A DNA stretch of 40,193 nucleotides from Bacillota bacterium (GCA_021783135.1 JAJXUE010000028.1:1-40193), one strand, 5' to 3'. Shown: positions 8,989-19,547, counted from the stretch's first letter. Notes: generated by a model not told the origin, from the letters alone. Program-made: numbers and translations.

Positions 8989-11900
8989 CTAACATACTTG
9001 CAGGCTCGTCATTATGTCGCGGAGAATGGCCAGGGAAGTATCAAAATCAAACATATCAATGCTCTCTCCCAGCATTTTCAATTTGCTATCCATACTATTG
9101 CCGGCCAATTCCGCGAGTTTAGCAAAAGTATCTCCAGCCCGAAAGCTGTTTTCCTCAATTTGCTTTTTAAGTTCAAATAACAAGGGCACCAGAGGTTCAA
9201 GCGTAGGCGGCACGCTAGGTTGGTTGGTCGGAGCAGTTGCAGGTAGGGAAACCTGCGCCACGGCTAAACCAGCGATGGACTCTAGCACAAGCCCAAGCGC
9301 AGCCTCCAGCTCCCGCGCCAATTGCTGCGCGGTGAGTGCGGTTTGTGATTTAAGTTCTTTTTCCAATTCTTGCGCAATGGCAAAAATGCGATTAGCGGAG
9401 ATATTGCCGGCCAAACCCTTTAGGGTATGCGTGAGCTTTTGAGCTTGTTCCCAATCAGCGTGGGTTAGCGCGGCCTGAATTTCCCCGGCTGCTGAGGCAT
9501 AGTCCTTAGCAAAATTAAGCAGAATGTTGCGGTAGAGTTCGTTGTTGCCGGCAAGCCTGCGTATCCCTGCTGCGACATCCAGTCCGGGCAAATTGGGGGG
9601 AAAATAACTTTGGGGACTCTGGGTTTGAGCATCTTGCCGCATTGCCCGCCGTTTAGCGGGTCTGCCGCTAAGTTTAGGTTTAACCCAACGGGTGATTACT
9701 TCAAATAACCTTTGGGGTTCAATTGGTTTGCTAATGTAATCATTCATGCCAGCTTTAAGACACTGTTCCTTCGCTCCTTGCATGGCATGGGCGGTCATCG
9801 CGATAATGGGCAGACCTGTATTTCTTTTACGCGCTCGAATTAAAGCTGTCGCTTCATAGCCACTCATCACCGGCATCTGCACATCCATCAGAACTATATC
9901 ATAGTTACGCTTGGCTACCATTTCCACAGCAATTTTGCCGTTGTTAGCTATATCAACGCTTGCACCGGCGTTTTCTAATATTTCAACCGCCACCTGCTGG
10001 TTCATGAGGACATCTTCTACCAAGAGTATGTTGGTGTCTTGGAGGTCTTCGATATAGTCCGGCTGGCGGACTGAGCCAGAATCGGCAGCGCATTCTAAGC
10101 CGGAGTTACGGCCAAAGGCTTGCATGATGGTATCAAACAAAAGTGACTGGTTAATTGGTTTCATTAGAAAAGTATTGATCCCGGCCTTTTCCGCTTTTTG
10201 CATCACTTCTTCGCGCCCAAAGGCTGTAACCATGACTACCATAGGAATGCAGGGAAGCTCGGTACTGCTCATGATGGTTTTGGCGGTTTCCAGACCGTCA
10301 GTTCCCGGCATTTGCCAGTCCATTAATACCAAGTCGTAAGGTTGGTCGTGGGCAGTTCGCGCCAGTTCTTCTAAGGCTGCGGTACCGGACTCCACTGCTA
10401 CTGCTTCTATTTTGAAGGAGCGGAGTTGTTCGACTAAAATCTGGCGGGCGAGCTCATTGTCATCCGCAACCAGTACCTTGAGACCGGCAAGGTCCGTGGA
10501 ACGAGCTAAGCCTTGTTCGCTTTCTTCCGGTAGCAGGTTAAACTCCGCCATTAAAGTAAAGGTGCTGCCCACACCAGGCTTACTGGCTGCGGTTATTTGA
10601 CCACGCATTAAACCAGCCAAGCGTTGGCTGATAGTCAACCCAAGACCGCTACCCCCGTATTTACGGGTTACGGAGGTGTCGGCTTGGGAGAAGGCAGTAA
10701 ACAGCTTGCCAAGCTGTTCTTCGGTCATGCCAATTCCGCTATCCTCTATGATAAACTTTAATTTACAGCGAGTATCATCCCGATGCAACAGCTCCGCCTT
10801 AATCAGGATATACCCCTTGTCGGTAAACTTAACTGCATTGTTGGCTAGGTTTAATAGTATCTGACCAAAGCGTAAGGGGTCGCCCAGGAGGGCATAAGGC
10901 ACATTCTCAGCGATAGATGTCAATAGTTCAACGCCCTTTTCCGCCGCCTTGATTGAAACCATATTGGCAATATTGTGGATAACTTCATCAAGACGAAAAT
11001 CTATCGCTTCCAACTCTAATTTGCCTGCTTCAATTTTAGAAAAATCGAGAATGTCATTGATGATGCCGAGTAAGGACTTCGCTGAGATGTCGATTTTATT
11101 GATGTAATCATGTTGCTTAGGGGAGAGCTCGGTTCGAAGCGCCAGTCCCGCAAAGCCAATTACTGCGTTCATCGGTGTACGTATTTCATGACTCATATTG
11201 GCCAGAAAGTCACTCTTAGCTCGGGTAGCTGCCTCTGCCTCCTCTTTGGCTTGCTTCAGCTCAATGGTACGCTTATCGATCATCTCTTCGAGGTGGTGTT
11301 GATGTTGCTTGAGTTCGGTAATATCTTCGCGCAAAATAACCAGGTTCTTGACATTTCCTACCGGGTCCTTGATGGAGTAAAACCTGGTCTTAAGCCATAG
11401 CTTTTCCCCGGAACCAAAACTTGCCGCGACGTCAAATTCATGCTCAATGGCCGGAACCGTTTCACCGCGTAAGACTCGTTTAATGTAGGATGCCTCACCG
11501 GACTGAATCAATTGGGGGTCTTTAAGGACATTGCGCTTGCCGATAAGCTCTGAAGCGTCAAAGTGCAATAAATCTTCGGCAGCCTTATTAGCTGACTCGA
11601 GCACACCGTTTGCAGTGAAGACTTGCATGGCAATCGGGGACTCTTCCATCGCTGTCCTAAAGCGCAGTTCGCTTGCCTGCAAGGCGACTTCGGCACGTTT
11701 ACGGTCATTAACGTCACGCACTGACTCAATGGAACCGACAATCTCACCTTTGATATTATAAATTGGCGACGCAGTGGCAAACACAAAGCGTGCCTCGCCC
11801 CGCAAGGCGGGTACTTCTGTTTCTACTCTCAGCCAGTCCTTATCCTTCCATACCGATTGGTAATGGTTGTCGTATTGGTCGCCCGGTAATAACACTAAAT

Positions 11901-13041
11901 CCAGCAACAGAGGGCGAGGTTCACCATAAAAGGGAACGGCATAGGCATAATCACCCTTCCCAATCATGTCCACCGCTTTAATCCCGGTCATCTCTTCCAT
12001 GGCGTAATTCCAGGAGATAACCTTGCCTTCCGTGTTGATTACAAGCGTGGCATCCGGCAAAAAGTTAATAATGTCAGCCATCTGTTGCTGGGAATTGCGC
12101 AAGGCTACCTCTGCCTGTTTGCTATCGGTGATGTCACGCACGGATTCAATGGCACCGACAATTTCCCCTTTACTATTAAAAATCGGGGCGGCGGTCGCAA
12201 AGACAAAGCGTTTGGCGCCGCGCAGCACCGGAACTTCTGTTTCCATGGTAAGGAGGTTCTTTTCTTGCCGCATAAATTTATAAGGTCCGCTAAATCTATC
12301 ATCCGGGGATAGCACCAAATCAATTAAAATAGGTCGGCGCACGCCGTAAAAAGGAAGGGCGTATTCGTAATTATTCTTACCGAGAATTTCTGAAGCCTTA
12401 ATTCCGGTCATCTCTTCAATAGCATTGTTCCACGAGATCACCTTGCCGTTAATGTCGATGACGAAGGTTGCATCAGGTAGGAAGTTAATAATGTTAGCCA
12501 TCTGCTGTTGGGAATCGCGCAGCGCCTCTTCCGCCCGTTTCTGGTAGGTAATATCTGTAACTAAGGCAAACGAACCTACTACATTGCCGTCGGCATCACG
12601 TAAGGTTGTGGCGTTATAATAACAATTGAGCGCTTCGCCGGTTTTCTTGCGCAAGGTCACTTCGTAACTGCGCTGATCCTGTATCTCTAAAAGGGAGATG
12701 GATGCCAGCAAAATCTGGCGATTCTCGTCATCATAATAATAGTCCAAGATTGACTTGCCTATCAGTTCTTCTCGCGTATAGCCTAACATGCGGCAAAAGG
12801 CTTGATTAACGTCGATGGTCTCGAGCTGTGGCGAAATAAAGGAGTACCCTTGTGAAGTAGTCTGAAGCATTTTAACGTATTTTGTCGCCGTTGCTTGCAG
12901 TGCGGCACTTTCCGCCCGCTGAAAATCCAGCTCCTGTTGCAAATTGGCATTGGCAGCCTCTAAAATAACCAACTGTTGCTTTAATTCTTTGACGCGATTC
13001 GTTAAATCGCGACTTTCCGACTCTTCCCATTCAACCGTCAT
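8989..13041 (-). CDS. Soluble hybrid sensor histidine kinase: coiled coil, 4 PAS, HisKA-HATPase, 2 REC, HPt
   Basis: A 1350-residue multi-step phosphorelay kinase with no membrane segment, so it senses in the cytoplasm. From the N-terminus: a coiled coil (about 10-55); PAS domains at about 56-168, 180-305, 320-445 and 455-577; HisKA with H618 in [11 protein letters not shown]; an ATPase domain with NLANNAVKF and GGSGLGL; receiver 1 with D908 (LVLMDWQMP); receiver 2 with D1053 (IVLMDVQMP); and an HPt domain with H1205 ([10 protein letters not shown]). PAS 2 and PAS 3 are close copies. A longer frame begins at a TTG 39 bases upstream without a ribosome site; the ATG at 13041 follows GGGGG at nine bases. 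The likely target is the diguanylate cyclase regulator next in the operon. Confidence 0.92.
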   Translation of the reverse strand: MTVEWEESESRDLTNRVKELKQQLVILEAANANLQQELDFQRAESAALQATATKYVKMLQTTSQGYSFISPQLETIDVNQAFCRMLGYTREELIGKSILDYYYDDENRQILLASISLLEIQDQRSYEVTLRKKTGEALNCYYNATTLRDADGNVVGSFALVTDITYQKRAEEALRDSQQQMANIINFLPDATFVIDINGKVISWNNAIEEMTGIKASEILGKNNYEYALPFYGVRRPILIDLVLSPDDRFSGPYKFMRQEKNLLTMETEVPVLRGAKRFVFATAAPIFNSKGEIVGAIESVRDITDSKQAEVALRNSQQQMADIINFLPDATLVINTEGKVISWNYAMEEMTGIKAVDMIGKGDYAYAVPFYGEPRPLLLDLVLLPGDQYDNHYQSVWKDKDWLRVETEVPALRGEARFVFATASPIYNIKGEIVGSIESVRDVNDRKRAEVALQASELRFRTAMEESPIAMQVFTANGVLESANKAAEDLLHFDASELIGKRNVLKDPQLIQSGEASYIKRVLRGETVPAIEHEFDVAASFGSGEKLWLKTRFYSIKDPVGNVKNLVILREDITELKQHQHHLEEMIDKRTIELKQAKEEAEAATRAKSDFLANMSHEIRTPMNAVIGFAGLALRTELSPKQHDYINKIDISAKSLLGIINDILDFSKIEAGKLELEAIDFRLDEVIHNIANMVSIKAAEKGVELLTSIAENVPYALLGDPLRFGQILLNLANNAVKFTDKGYILIKAELLHRDDTRCKLKFIIEDSGIGMTEEQLGKLFTAFSQADTSVTRKYGGSGLGLTISQRLAGLMRGQITAASKPGVGSTFTLMAEFNLLPEESEQGLARSTDLAGLKVLVADDNELARQILVEQLRSFKIEAVAVESGTAALEELARTAHDQPYDLVLMDWQMPGTDGLETAKTIMSSTELPCIPMVVMVTAFGREEVMQKAEKAGINTFLMKPINQSLLFDTIMQAFGRNSGLECAADSGSVRQPDYIEDLQDTNILLVEDVLMNQQVAVEILENAGASVDIANNGKIAVEMVAKRNYDIVLMDVQMPVMSGYEATALIRARKRNTGLPIIAMTAHAMQGAKEQCLKAGMNDYISKPIEPQRLFEVITRWVKPKLSGRPAKRRAMRQDAQTQSPQSYFPPNLPGLDVAAGIRRLAGNNELYRNILLNFAKDYASAAGEIQAALTHADWEQAQKLTHTLKGLAGNISANRIFAIAQELEKELKSQTALTAQQLARELEAALGLVLESIAGLAVAQVSLPATAPTNQPSVPPTLEPLVPLLFELKKQIEENSFRAGDTFAKLAELAGNSMDSKLKMLGESIDMFDFDTSLAILRDIMTSLQVC

Positions 13042-13238
13042 ACCTAATATCCCCCTAAAGCCATACAACACACCAAACAACTGTAACGTTTTTATTTCGA
13101 CGTGAATATTCTAAATTCCTTGATGTTATGTATTTTTCTGCAAATTTTACGAATGATACCTTACTTAACCAAAGGTTGCGGTGTATGCAACTTTTTTCGA
13201 CAAAAAACCTAATATTAATGCAAATTTTGCAAGTTTGA

Positions 13239-13258
13239 TGTTATACTAAAAAAAGTAT
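13239..13258 (+). promoter_or_regulatory. Extended -10 promoter with overlapping inverted repeat
   Basis: TGTTATACT gives an extended -10 element (TG at 13239, TATACT at 13242-13247) upstream of the PAS-GGDEF-HD-GYP gene; no good -35 is visible. ATACT and AGTAT form inverted arms around six A residues (13243-13258), so a regulator could bind over the start site. The rest of this divergent gap is AT-rich, and I could not place the minus-strand promoter in it. Confidence 0.4.
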
Positions 13259-13287
13259 GCGTTTGGCAAAGGAGTGGTTAACTGTTT

Positions 13288-14760
13288 ATGTCGTTCGATC
13301 TAAACAGTGGTATAGAAGGCGACGGGGCTAACAGAGCCCATTTAGATGAAGCGCAATTGCTATATAGACTCTTATATGAAAACACACGTGATTGCATAAT
13401 CTTTATCCAAGCAGACAAAATTATCGAAGGCAATCAAGCCGCAGAACGAATGTATGGGTACACACGCGTGGAATTGTTGGGCTTAACTGTGCATGCACTC
13501 CATGCGCCTGAGGCAGACAACTCAGATCACGCCGATAGCTCAGATCACACAGATAGCTCGGATAGCGCAGCCACAACTCGCCACACTCTACGGGTAATCC
13601 CACACCGGCGCAAAGATGGCAGCGTGTTCTTTGCTGAAGTGAGCTCACAAATTGCCTGCCTGTCCGGCAAGGAAGTGCTGGTTCAAATAATCCGTGATAT
13701 TTCCGAGCGCAAATTAGCTGAAGCAAGGCTGGAATATTTAAGTTATCATGACCAGCTGACTGGCTTGTATAACCGTAGATATTTTGAACAGGAAATAATA
13801 GGCTTGGCACGCAGCGGTTGCGAACAGATGGGTCTGTTTGTGTTTGATATTGACGGTCTAAAGCTCGTGAATGATACATTGGGCCATGCCAAGGGTGATA
13901 ACCTGCTTTTAAGCGCTGTCCAAATTATGACGGCTTGCTTTAAAGTGGGCACTACACTGGCCAGAATAGGCGGTGATGAGTTTGCCGCGCTGTTAACTGC
14001 TACCAGCATGGACGAGCTGGAGCTGACCAAAAGGCGTATCCAGCAGGAGGTAGACGCTTACAATAAGACTGCTCCAGAGGTACTATTAAGTATTTCAGCC
14101 GGGTTTGCCTATCGCGCTGACAGCTACGATTTTGCTCACTTTTTTAAAGAAGCCGATGATAATTTATACCGCGAAAAATTGCACCGGCAAAGGAGTACGC
14201 GCAGCGCTATTGTCCAAACCCTGATGAAGGCGCTGGAGGCGCGGGACTATGTCACCGAAGGCCATGCGGAACGCCTGGCAACTCTAGTGGAGATTTTAGC
14301 CCGGGAAGCGGGAATTCCGGAACATAAAATCGTGGATTTACGGTTATTTGCCAAGTTTCATGATATCGGCAAGGTCGGCATCCCGGATAGTATCCTATTT
14401 AAGCCGGGCAAGCTAACGCAGGAAGAGTTCGATAAAATGCGGCAGCATTGTCAAATTGGCTACGGGATTGCCATGTCGGCGCCGGATTTGGTGCCAATAA
14501 CGGATTGGATTTTGTACCACCATGAGTGGTGGAACGGGCAAGGTTACCCCGAAGGTCTGCAAGGGGAGGCGATACCTATAGAGTGCCGTATTTTGGCGAT
14601 TGCAGACGCCTATGATGCCATGACTAGCGATCGACCGTATGCCATGGCAAAATCCCATCAGGAAGCAATGCAAGAATTGCTTAGGTGCGCCGGTGTCCAA
14701 TTCGACACCCTTTTGGTTAGTAAGTTTGCCCAGGTGCTCACTCCCGAGCGTTTAGCTTAG
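13288..14760 (+). CDS. PAS-GGDEF-HD-GYP cyclic-di-GMP signalling protein
   Basis: A 490-residue soluble protein with three domains. The PAS domain (about 22-145) is interrupted by a repeat-rich Asp/Ser/His loop. The GGDEF domain (about 148-295) has DQLTGLYNRR and RIGGDEF (GGDEF at 228-232) but no RxxD inhibition site. The HD-GYP domain (about 308-485) has HDIGKVGIPD (HD at 358-359), HHE (411-413) and GYP (419-421), the metal and substrate motifs of c-di-GMP phosphodiesterases. It could make or degrade c-di-GMP; with the catalytic HD-GYP motifs intact, degradation is likely its main or regulated activity. The ATG follows AAAGGAG at a rather long spacing, and a stop codon three codons upstream excludes a longer start. 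Divergent from the hybrid kinase. Confidence 0.93.
   Translation: MSFDLNSGIEGDGANRAHLDEAQLLYRLLYENTRDCIIFIQADKIIEGNQAAERMYGYTRVELLGLTVHALHAPEADNSDHADSSDHTDSSDSAATTRHTLRVIPHRRKDGSVFFAEVSSQIACLSGKEVLVQIIRDISERKLAEARLEYLSYHDQLTGLYNRRYFEQEIIGLARSGCEQMGLFVFDIDGLKLVNDTLGHAKGDNLLLSAVQIMTACFKVGTTLARIGGDEFAALLTATSMDELELTKRRIQQEVDAYNKTAPEVLLSISAGFAYRADSYDFAHFFKEADDNLYREKLHRQRSTRSAIVQTLMKALEARDYVTEGHAERLATLVEILAREAGIPEHKIVDLRLFAKFHDIGKVGIPDSILFKPGKLTQEEFDKMRQHCQIGYGIAMSAPDLVPITDWILYHHEWWNGQGYPEGLQGEAIPIECRILAIADAYDAMTSDRPYAMAKSHQEAMQELLRCAGVQFDTLLVSKFAQVLTPERLA
13519..13566 (+). repeat. 18-bp tandem repeat inside the PAS coding region
   Basis: Two full 18-base units and one partial unit encode NSDHAD, SSDHTD and SSDS. 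The repeat lies in a loop of the PAS domain and keeps the reading frame. It looks like a small expansion by replication slippage. Confidence 0.75.
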
Positions 14761-14805
14761 AGAGGGCACTATCTGAAGAACTTTATTTGATGAACATCAT
14801 GGTAA

Positions 14806-14854
14806 GAAGCCTTATATCGCTTGAACAGAGCGGTATGAGGCTTCGAGTTATTTT
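14806..14854 (+). terminator. Intrinsic terminator after the HD-GYP gene
   Basis: A 15-bp stem (14806-14820 with 14830-14844, two G-U pairs) with a 9-base loop is followed by GAGTTATTTT. The T tract is imperfect. Confidence 0.6.
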
Positions 14855-14958
14855 CTTGACAAAATCTTGTTATCCTGAACGCCAAATTTCTTAAGCAATG
14901 CGGTATACTTCTTTGTAGATATGGACATCCGAAATATAACGTAAAGGAGGAAGCAGAA

Positions 14959-15645
14959 TTGGAAACAAAAATCCTCATTGTGGATGATGAACCAGAAATA
15001 ATCAACTTAATCCGCGATTATTTGCATAATGAAGGATACCAAACCATGACTGTCGGTGATGGTCAAGCTGCGCTGCGCATGATTGAAGCCGATCCTCCAG
15101 ATTTGATTATATTGGACTGGATGTTACCTGGTATAAGCGGCCTGGAAATCTGCCGCAGGTTAAGATTAACCAGTTCCATTCCCATCATCATGCTGACCGC
15201 CAAGTCCGAGGAGGGTGATCGGGTCCTAGGTTTGGAGCTGGGGGCAGACGACTATGTCGTTAAGCCCTTCGGACTGCGTGAACTCTTGGCCAGAATCAGA
15301 ACAGTACTCAGACGTACTTCGGGCAGGCCGGAAGAGAATGATGTAATTATCCACAACGAGCTTAAAGTTGATTTAAAAGGTCATCGAGTGTGGAAGAAGG
15401 AGGTGGAAATAACTTTAACGCCCACTGAGTTTAAAATTCTTAGTTTACTTGTATCAAGACCCGGAGTTACGTATAGCAGATTACAGCTCTTAAACTTAGC
15501 CATGGGTGAAGAATACCTCTACTATGAACGTTCGATTGATACCCACATCTTCAACCTGCGCAAAAAGATTGAAGACGATCCAAGTAACCCCCAATATGTG
15601 CAAACAGTATTTGGTGTAGGCTACCGAATGGGGGAGGCACTATGA
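14959..15645 (+). CDS. OmpR/PhoB-family response regulator
   Basis: A 228-residue DNA-binding regulator. The receiver domain has D53 in LIILDWMLPG, the switch threonine in IMLTAKSEE and K102 in VVKPFG. A winged-helix output domain follows, with TPTEFKILSLLVSRPG and a closing VQTVFGVGYRMG. The start is TTG, supported by AAAGGAGG eight bases upstream. The sensor kinase gene overlaps its end by four bases. With the kinase it probably controls the export genes behind it. A TTGACA lies about 100 bases upstream but has no -10 at a proper distance, so I leave the promoter open. Confidence 0.93.
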   Translation: METKILIVDDEPEIINLIRDYLHNEGYQTMTVGDGQAALRMIEADPPDLIILDWMLPGISGLEICRRLRLTSSIPIIMLTAKSEEGDRVLGLELGADDYVVKPFGLRELLARIRTVLRRTSGRPEENDVIIHNELKVDLKGHRVWKKEVEITLTPTEFKILSLLVSRPGVTYSRLQLLNLAMGEEYLYYERSIDTHIFNLRKKIEDDPSNPQYVQTVFGVGYRMGEAL

Positions 15646-17066
15646 CGCTTCGGAGCAAGTTTATCACTGCGCTTGTGGGCATGCTTGTCTTGCTGTCCAT
15701 TATTTACGGCAGCATCTCGCTGCTAGCCGTAAAATCCTTACTAGACCGCTCGGTTAGCTATATCCAGCAAGGATATGTCAGCCAGTGGAATCGTGACTTG
15801 GTGGATTATTATACGCAACACGGCAATTGGGACGGGATTGAAGCTTATTTGCTGCAGACGACGCGTGATCCCCGTTTACCTGATTTTCCCATGCCACGGG
15901 ATAGTGCACGCATTATTGTTTTAGACAAGTCCGATAACATTGTAGCTAGCTTGGATACGCGGGATTTAGGCAAAAAGCTTGGGCAACTGCCGGATGGCGC
16001 TAGCATTAAAACAAAACTTCTTCCTATTAATGTGAACAATAAAGTGACTGGATACTTTTGGCTGGGGGATTCACCAGTGAATCATCAGCCCTATTTGTTT
16101 AAGAAACTTGCCAGCTCCATTGTATCTTCGATGGAACTCGCACTCATAATAACATCCCTCGTGGCGGTATTCTTGGGTATTTTGCTAACACGAAAATTAA
16201 CAGCCCCGTTACGCAAGTTAAGTAACGCCGTAGCAAACGTAGCAGCAGGCAAGCTGTCTACTCGTATCACCCTTGAAGGTAGTAAAGATGTTGTCCTATT
16301 AGGTGAAGCATTTAACCATATGACTAAGCAGCTTACCCGTAATGAGGAAGTGCGAAGTAATATGGTGGCTGATATTGCGCATGAATTGCGCACCCCTCTC
16401 ACGGTGATATCCGGGAAGTTGGAATCCATTCAAGAGGGTGTAATAGATAACTCCTTGGAAACCTTGTTGCCAATTCAAGATGAGGTAATTCGCATGAGCA
16501 GGCTGGTGCGTGATCTGCAACAACTGAGCTTGGCGGAGGCGGGTAAATTGCCAATCGTTGCCAAGGAAGTGCAGCTCGACACGCTTATCGGCAATATTGT
16601 GGACCATTTTGCGGTGGCCTTTGAAGAAAAATCGATCAAGGTTGACATTGTAGGACAAGCCATTCCGGTAGAAGGTGACCAGGACCGCTTGACCCAGGTG
16701 TTTGTAAATCTGATCGATAATGCAATTCGCCATACTGCACAGGGCGGGGAAATATCGGTGCATTTCAAGACCGGTACGAACACTGCGGAGAACGAGACCT
16801 TCGGCATACCGGGACTTTATGTGTTAATCAGCGACAGCGGCGAGGGAATTAAAGAAGAAGATTTGGACAAGATCTTCAATCGCTTTTATCGTGTCGATCA
16901 TGCTCGGGTGAGGGAATCGGGTGGTACTGGTTTGGGTTTAGCCATCGCTAAGGAGTTTATCTTGGCCCATGGCGGGAAAATCTCAGCGACGAGTCAAATT
17001 GGGGTAGGAACACAATTTACGGTTTGGATTCCGGAAAAATACCAAGCTCAAGGGAGGAAAGTCTAA
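15642..17066 (+). CDS. Membrane sensor histidine kinase (BaeS-like)
   Basis: A 474-residue kinase paired with the preceding regulator. Membrane segments lie at about residues 8-28 and 166-183 and enclose an extracellular sensor region of about 135 residues with no family I recognise. A HAMP domain (about 185-236) is followed by the phosphorylation site AHELRTPL (H247) and the ATPase motifs NLIDNAIRH (N360), DSGEGI and GGTGLGLAIAKE. The start ATG overlaps the regulator stop codon (ATGA). The MacAB-type export genes directly downstream suggest that it senses a toxic compound or envelope stress; that is inference from context. Confidence 0.93.
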   Translation: MTLRSKFITALVGMLVLLSIIYGSISLLAVKSLLDRSVSYIQQGYVSQWNRDLVDYYTQHGNWDGIEAYLLQTTRDPRLPDFPMPRDSARIIVLDKSDNIVASLDTRDLGKKLGQLPDGASIKTKLLPINVNNKVTGYFWLGDSPVNHQPYLFKKLASSIVSSMELALIITSLVAVFLGILLTRKLTAPLRKLSNAVANVAAGKLSTRITLEGSKDVVLLGEAFNHMTKQLTRNEEVRSNMVADIAHELRTPLTVISGKLESIQEGVIDNSLETLLPIQDEVIRMSRLVRDLQQLSLAEAGKLPIVAKEVQLDTLIGNIVDHFAVAFEEKSIKVDIVGQAIPVEGDQDRLTQVFVNLIDNAIRHTAQGGEISVHFKTGTNTAENETFGIPGLYVLISDSGEGIKEEDLDKIFNRFYRVDHARVRESGGTGLGLAIAKEFILAHGGKISATSQIGVGTQFTVWIPEKYQAQGRKV

Positions 17067-17069
17067 AAC

Positions 17070-18782
17070 ATGAAATTAAAAATAAGCAAGAAAGTACGAA
17101 AATGGGTTACTTTCGGGGTCATTGTAGTTGTGCTGGCGGCAGGCGGGTATATTGCCTACAAGCAGTTTTCGCCTAAACCGGCTGTAGCGCAAGTAATAAC
17201 TACCACAGTGCAAAAAGGTGATGTCAAACAAGTAATTACAGCCACAGGAACCGCAAATTATAAAGAGCTTGATCCGATAACTTTCCAACAAGGGGCACAA
17301 GGGGGCAATAACCAACAATTAGGTAAAGTGTCCCAAATTTTAGTTGCCGTAGGGGACAAGGTTAAGGCCGGTCAACCTCTGGCTAAATTGGACACCAGCA
17401 CCCTGCAGCAAAGTGTAGCCTCAGCGCAGGTCAGCTTAACCTCAGCGGAAGCTGCTCTGCAACAGGACTTAACCAATACCTCTCAATCTACCCAAGAGAA
17501 TCTCGTCAAGGCACAGCAAGCACTGTTGACCGCCCAACAAGCTGCGGATACCAACTACTTGGCTGATCAAGTATATTTGGCGCAACAAAACGTACTGAGT
17601 GCCAGTAATGCTTTAGCACAGGCGGAAGCAGCAGGTTCTACTAATGTGGCGCAAATGCAGACAGCACTTAGCCAAGCCCAGTCAGCACTTACAACTGCAA
17701 AAAATGCCCAAAATGGGGGCGCTGCGCAAAATTTGGCTGTGGCCCAAGAAGACTATAATGTTGCCTTGCAACAGTACAACACTTATAAACAAGGTGATTC
17801 TTCCACAATTCTTGCCGCCCAGGCCAGCGTTTCTCAGAACCAGGTGCAGTTGGCTAATGCGGAGCAAAACCTGGCCGATGCGACCCTAACCTCTCCGGTC
17901 GACGGGGTCGTGGTTACCAATAGTTTGACCCTGGGTGAAACTGTAAGCACTAGTACAGCAGCCATGTCGATCGCCGGCAGCAATCAAAATTTTGAAGTGG
18001 ATGCGTCTGTCGATCAATCAGACATCAACAACATCAAAGTGGGACAGAATGTAGACTTAACGCTTGATTCTGCACCTAATGTAATTATGCATGCTAAAGT
18101 TACCAGTATTCCGTTGCAGGGGACAACTGTGCAAAATGTCACAACCTATGACGTTGTTATGGATGTTACTCCGCCTGCTCCTTTGCTCAAGGATGGCATG
18201 AGTGTAAATGTTTCTATCATCACTAATGAGGCTTTAGGAGTTTTGACCGTGCCTGATACTGCTTTGATTACGCGCGGTACGATGACCGGTGTGCTGATTC
18301 CTGCCAGTGGCGCTAGAGGGAGTGGAAGTACCGGAGCACCTCAAGTTGGTTCAGGTAATGGCTCTGCTCGCTATGGTTCAGGTAGTCGCTCGTTTGGCTC
18401 CGGTAGCGGTGCCGGCAATGGCGCTGGCTACGGTGCTTCCGGTAGTGGGGCGGGTAATCGTGCCTACGGCTCCGGTAATGGCGCTGCCGGCGGTGGCGCA
18501 GGTCGTTACGCAGGCAGAAGTTCAGCCACCGGAGGTGCGAATGTACGCTTCGTGCCGATTCAAGTCGGCATTGATGATGGAACAAATACGCAAGTTAAGA
18601 GCGGTCTGACCGAGGGGGAAGTAATTGTTCTGCAAATTAAAACATCTACAACTGCTGCTGCATCCGCTAACGGCGCAGCAGGCAGCGCGGGAGCAAACCC
18701 GGGTAGAAGCATTGGAGCCTTGGGCGGCGGCTTTGGCGGCGGTGGTTTCCGTGGCGGCGGTGGCGGCGGCCGAGGTAATTAG
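17070..18782 (+). CDS. MacA-like periplasmic adaptor (HlyD/MFP family) with Gly-rich insert
   Basis: A 570-residue membrane-fusion protein that would link the MacB-like permease to the outside of the cell. One N-terminal membrane anchor spans about residues 13-31. A lipoyl-type half motif (LVAVGDKVKAGQPLAKLD) follows, then a long Ala/Gln-rich helical hairpin (about 110-270), the second lipoyl half (LTSPVDGVVV), and beta domains. Two features are odd: a Gly/Ser/Ala-rich segment of about 75 residues (413-490) inserted before the last beta domain, and a Gly-rich tail (about 530-570). The start ATG lies three bases after the kinase stop. No TolC partner is expected in a single-membrane cell, so the adaptor probably works at the cell surface. 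Confidence 0.88.
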   Translation: MKLKISKKVRKWVTFGVIVVVLAAGGYIAYKQFSPKPAVAQVITTTVQKGDVKQVITATGTANYKELDPITFQQGAQGGNNQQLGKVSQILVAVGDKVKAGQPLAKLDTSTLQQSVASAQVSLTSAEAALQQDLTNTSQSTQENLVKAQQALLTAQQAADTNYLADQVYLAQQNVLSASNALAQAEAAGSTNVAQMQTALSQAQSALTTAKNAQNGGAAQNLAVAQEDYNVALQQYNTYKQGDSSTILAAQASVSQNQVQLANAEQNLADATLTSPVDGVVVTNSLTLGETVSTSTAAMSIAGSNQNFEVDASVDQSDINNIKVGQNVDLTLDSAPNVIMHAKVTSIPLQGTTVQNVTTYDVVMDVTPPAPLLKDGMSVNVSIITNEALGVLTVPDTALITRGTMTGVLIPASGARGSGSTGAPQVGSGNGSARYGSGSRSFGSGSGAGNGAGYGASGSGAGNRAYGSGNGAAGGGAGRYAGRSSATGGANVRFVPIQVGIDDGTNTQVKSGLTEGEVIVLQIKTSTTAAASANGAAGSAGANPGRSIGALGGGFGGGGFRGGGGGGRGN

Positions 18783-18824
18783 TCCGGTGTTGCAAATTCG
18801 GCTCAACAGGGGAGATGTGCTAAT

Positions 18825-19526
18825 TTGATCACGCTTAAAGACGTTTCGAAGATTTATCAAACCGGAGATGTGGTAGTTGCCGCTCTCCAGGGTATCGACC
18901 TGCAAATTGAAAAAGGTGAATTCGTCGCCATCATGGGACCATCCGGTTCCGGCAAATCCACAACGATGAATATCTTGGGTTGCCTTGACACGTTAACCTC
19001 CGGCGAATACGTTTTAGACGGGACAAATGTGGCCAAAGCGTCGAAAAGCGAATTAGCCGAGGTGCGCAATAGGAAGATAGGGTTCGTCTTTCAAGGCTTC
19101 AACCTGTTGCCGCGGACAACGGCATTGGAAAATGTAGAACTGCCACTGATTTATGCGGGTGTTTCCGGGAGGGAACGTAAAAAGCGTTCCCTCGACGCCC
19201 TGGAATCAGTAGGACTTGGCTCCAGGATTGACCATAAGCCAAAGGAACTGTCCGGTGGGCAGCAACAGCGCGTAGCCATTGCCAGGGCGTTAGTAACCAG
19301 CCCATCCATTATCTTGGCGGATGAGCCAACAGGTAATCTCGACAGTAGATCCAGTGAAGATGTGATGTCGATATTCCAGCGGCTGCACGCTCAAGGCAAT
19401 ACGATTGTGCTTGTCACGCATGAACCTGACATTGCCCAATACACCAGACGCATTGTTCGTTTCCGCGACGGAAAAATTGAAGCGGATGAGGCGGTTAAAG
19501 ATCCACGTATAGCCGTGGCCCAGTAA
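18825..19526 (+). CDS. MacB-like ABC transporter ATP-binding protein
   Basis: A 233-residue ATPase of the MacB/LolD class. Walker A is GPSGSGKS (about 38-45), the signature is [15 protein letters not shown], Walker B is [12 protein letters not shown], and the switch histidine is in VTHEPDI. This class drives mechanotransmission exporters for peptides, lipoproteins and antibiotics. In Gram-negative MacB the ATPase is fused to the permease; here they are separate genes, as is usual in Firmicutes. The start is TTG with AGGGGAG upstream. It lies between the adaptor and permease genes with short gaps on both sides. Confidence 0.93.
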   Translation: MITLKDVSKIYQTGDVVVAALQGIDLQIEKGEFVAIMGPSGSGKSTTMNILGCLDTLTSGEYVLDGTNVAKASKSELAEVRNRKIGFVFQGFNLLPRTTALENVELPLIYAGVSGRERKKRSLDALESVGLGSRIDHKPKELSGGQQQRVAIARALVTSPSIILADEPTGNLDSRSSEDVMSIFQRLHAQGNTIVLVTHEPDIAQYTRRIVRFRDGKIEADEAVKDPRIAVAQ

Positions 19527-19547
19527 AGGAAAGGAGGCCATAACACA

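Noticed and set aside
13172-13197. Hairpin GTTGC/GCAAC followed by six T residues in the divergent gap
   Set aside because: Only a 5-bp stem, and there is no plus-strand gene upstream for it to terminate; probably chance in AT-rich DNA.
13421-13879. Minus-strand open frame opposite the PAS-GGDEF gene
   Set aside because: It is a shadow of the real gene, rich in Cys, Arg and His as expected for antisense translation.
14856-14861. Perfect TTGACA upstream of the OmpR-type regulator
   Set aside because: No acceptable -10 box lies 16-18 bases downstream; the nearest TATACT is over 40 bases away.
16299-16763. Minus-strand open frame opposite the sensor kinase gene
   Set aside because: It is antisense to conserved kinase motifs and its composition shows no protein family.
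18301-18540. Repeat-like GC-rich stretch considered as a non-coding repeat array
   Set aside because: It stays in frame throughout and encodes the Gly/Ser/Ala-rich segment of the adaptor, so it is coding low complexity.
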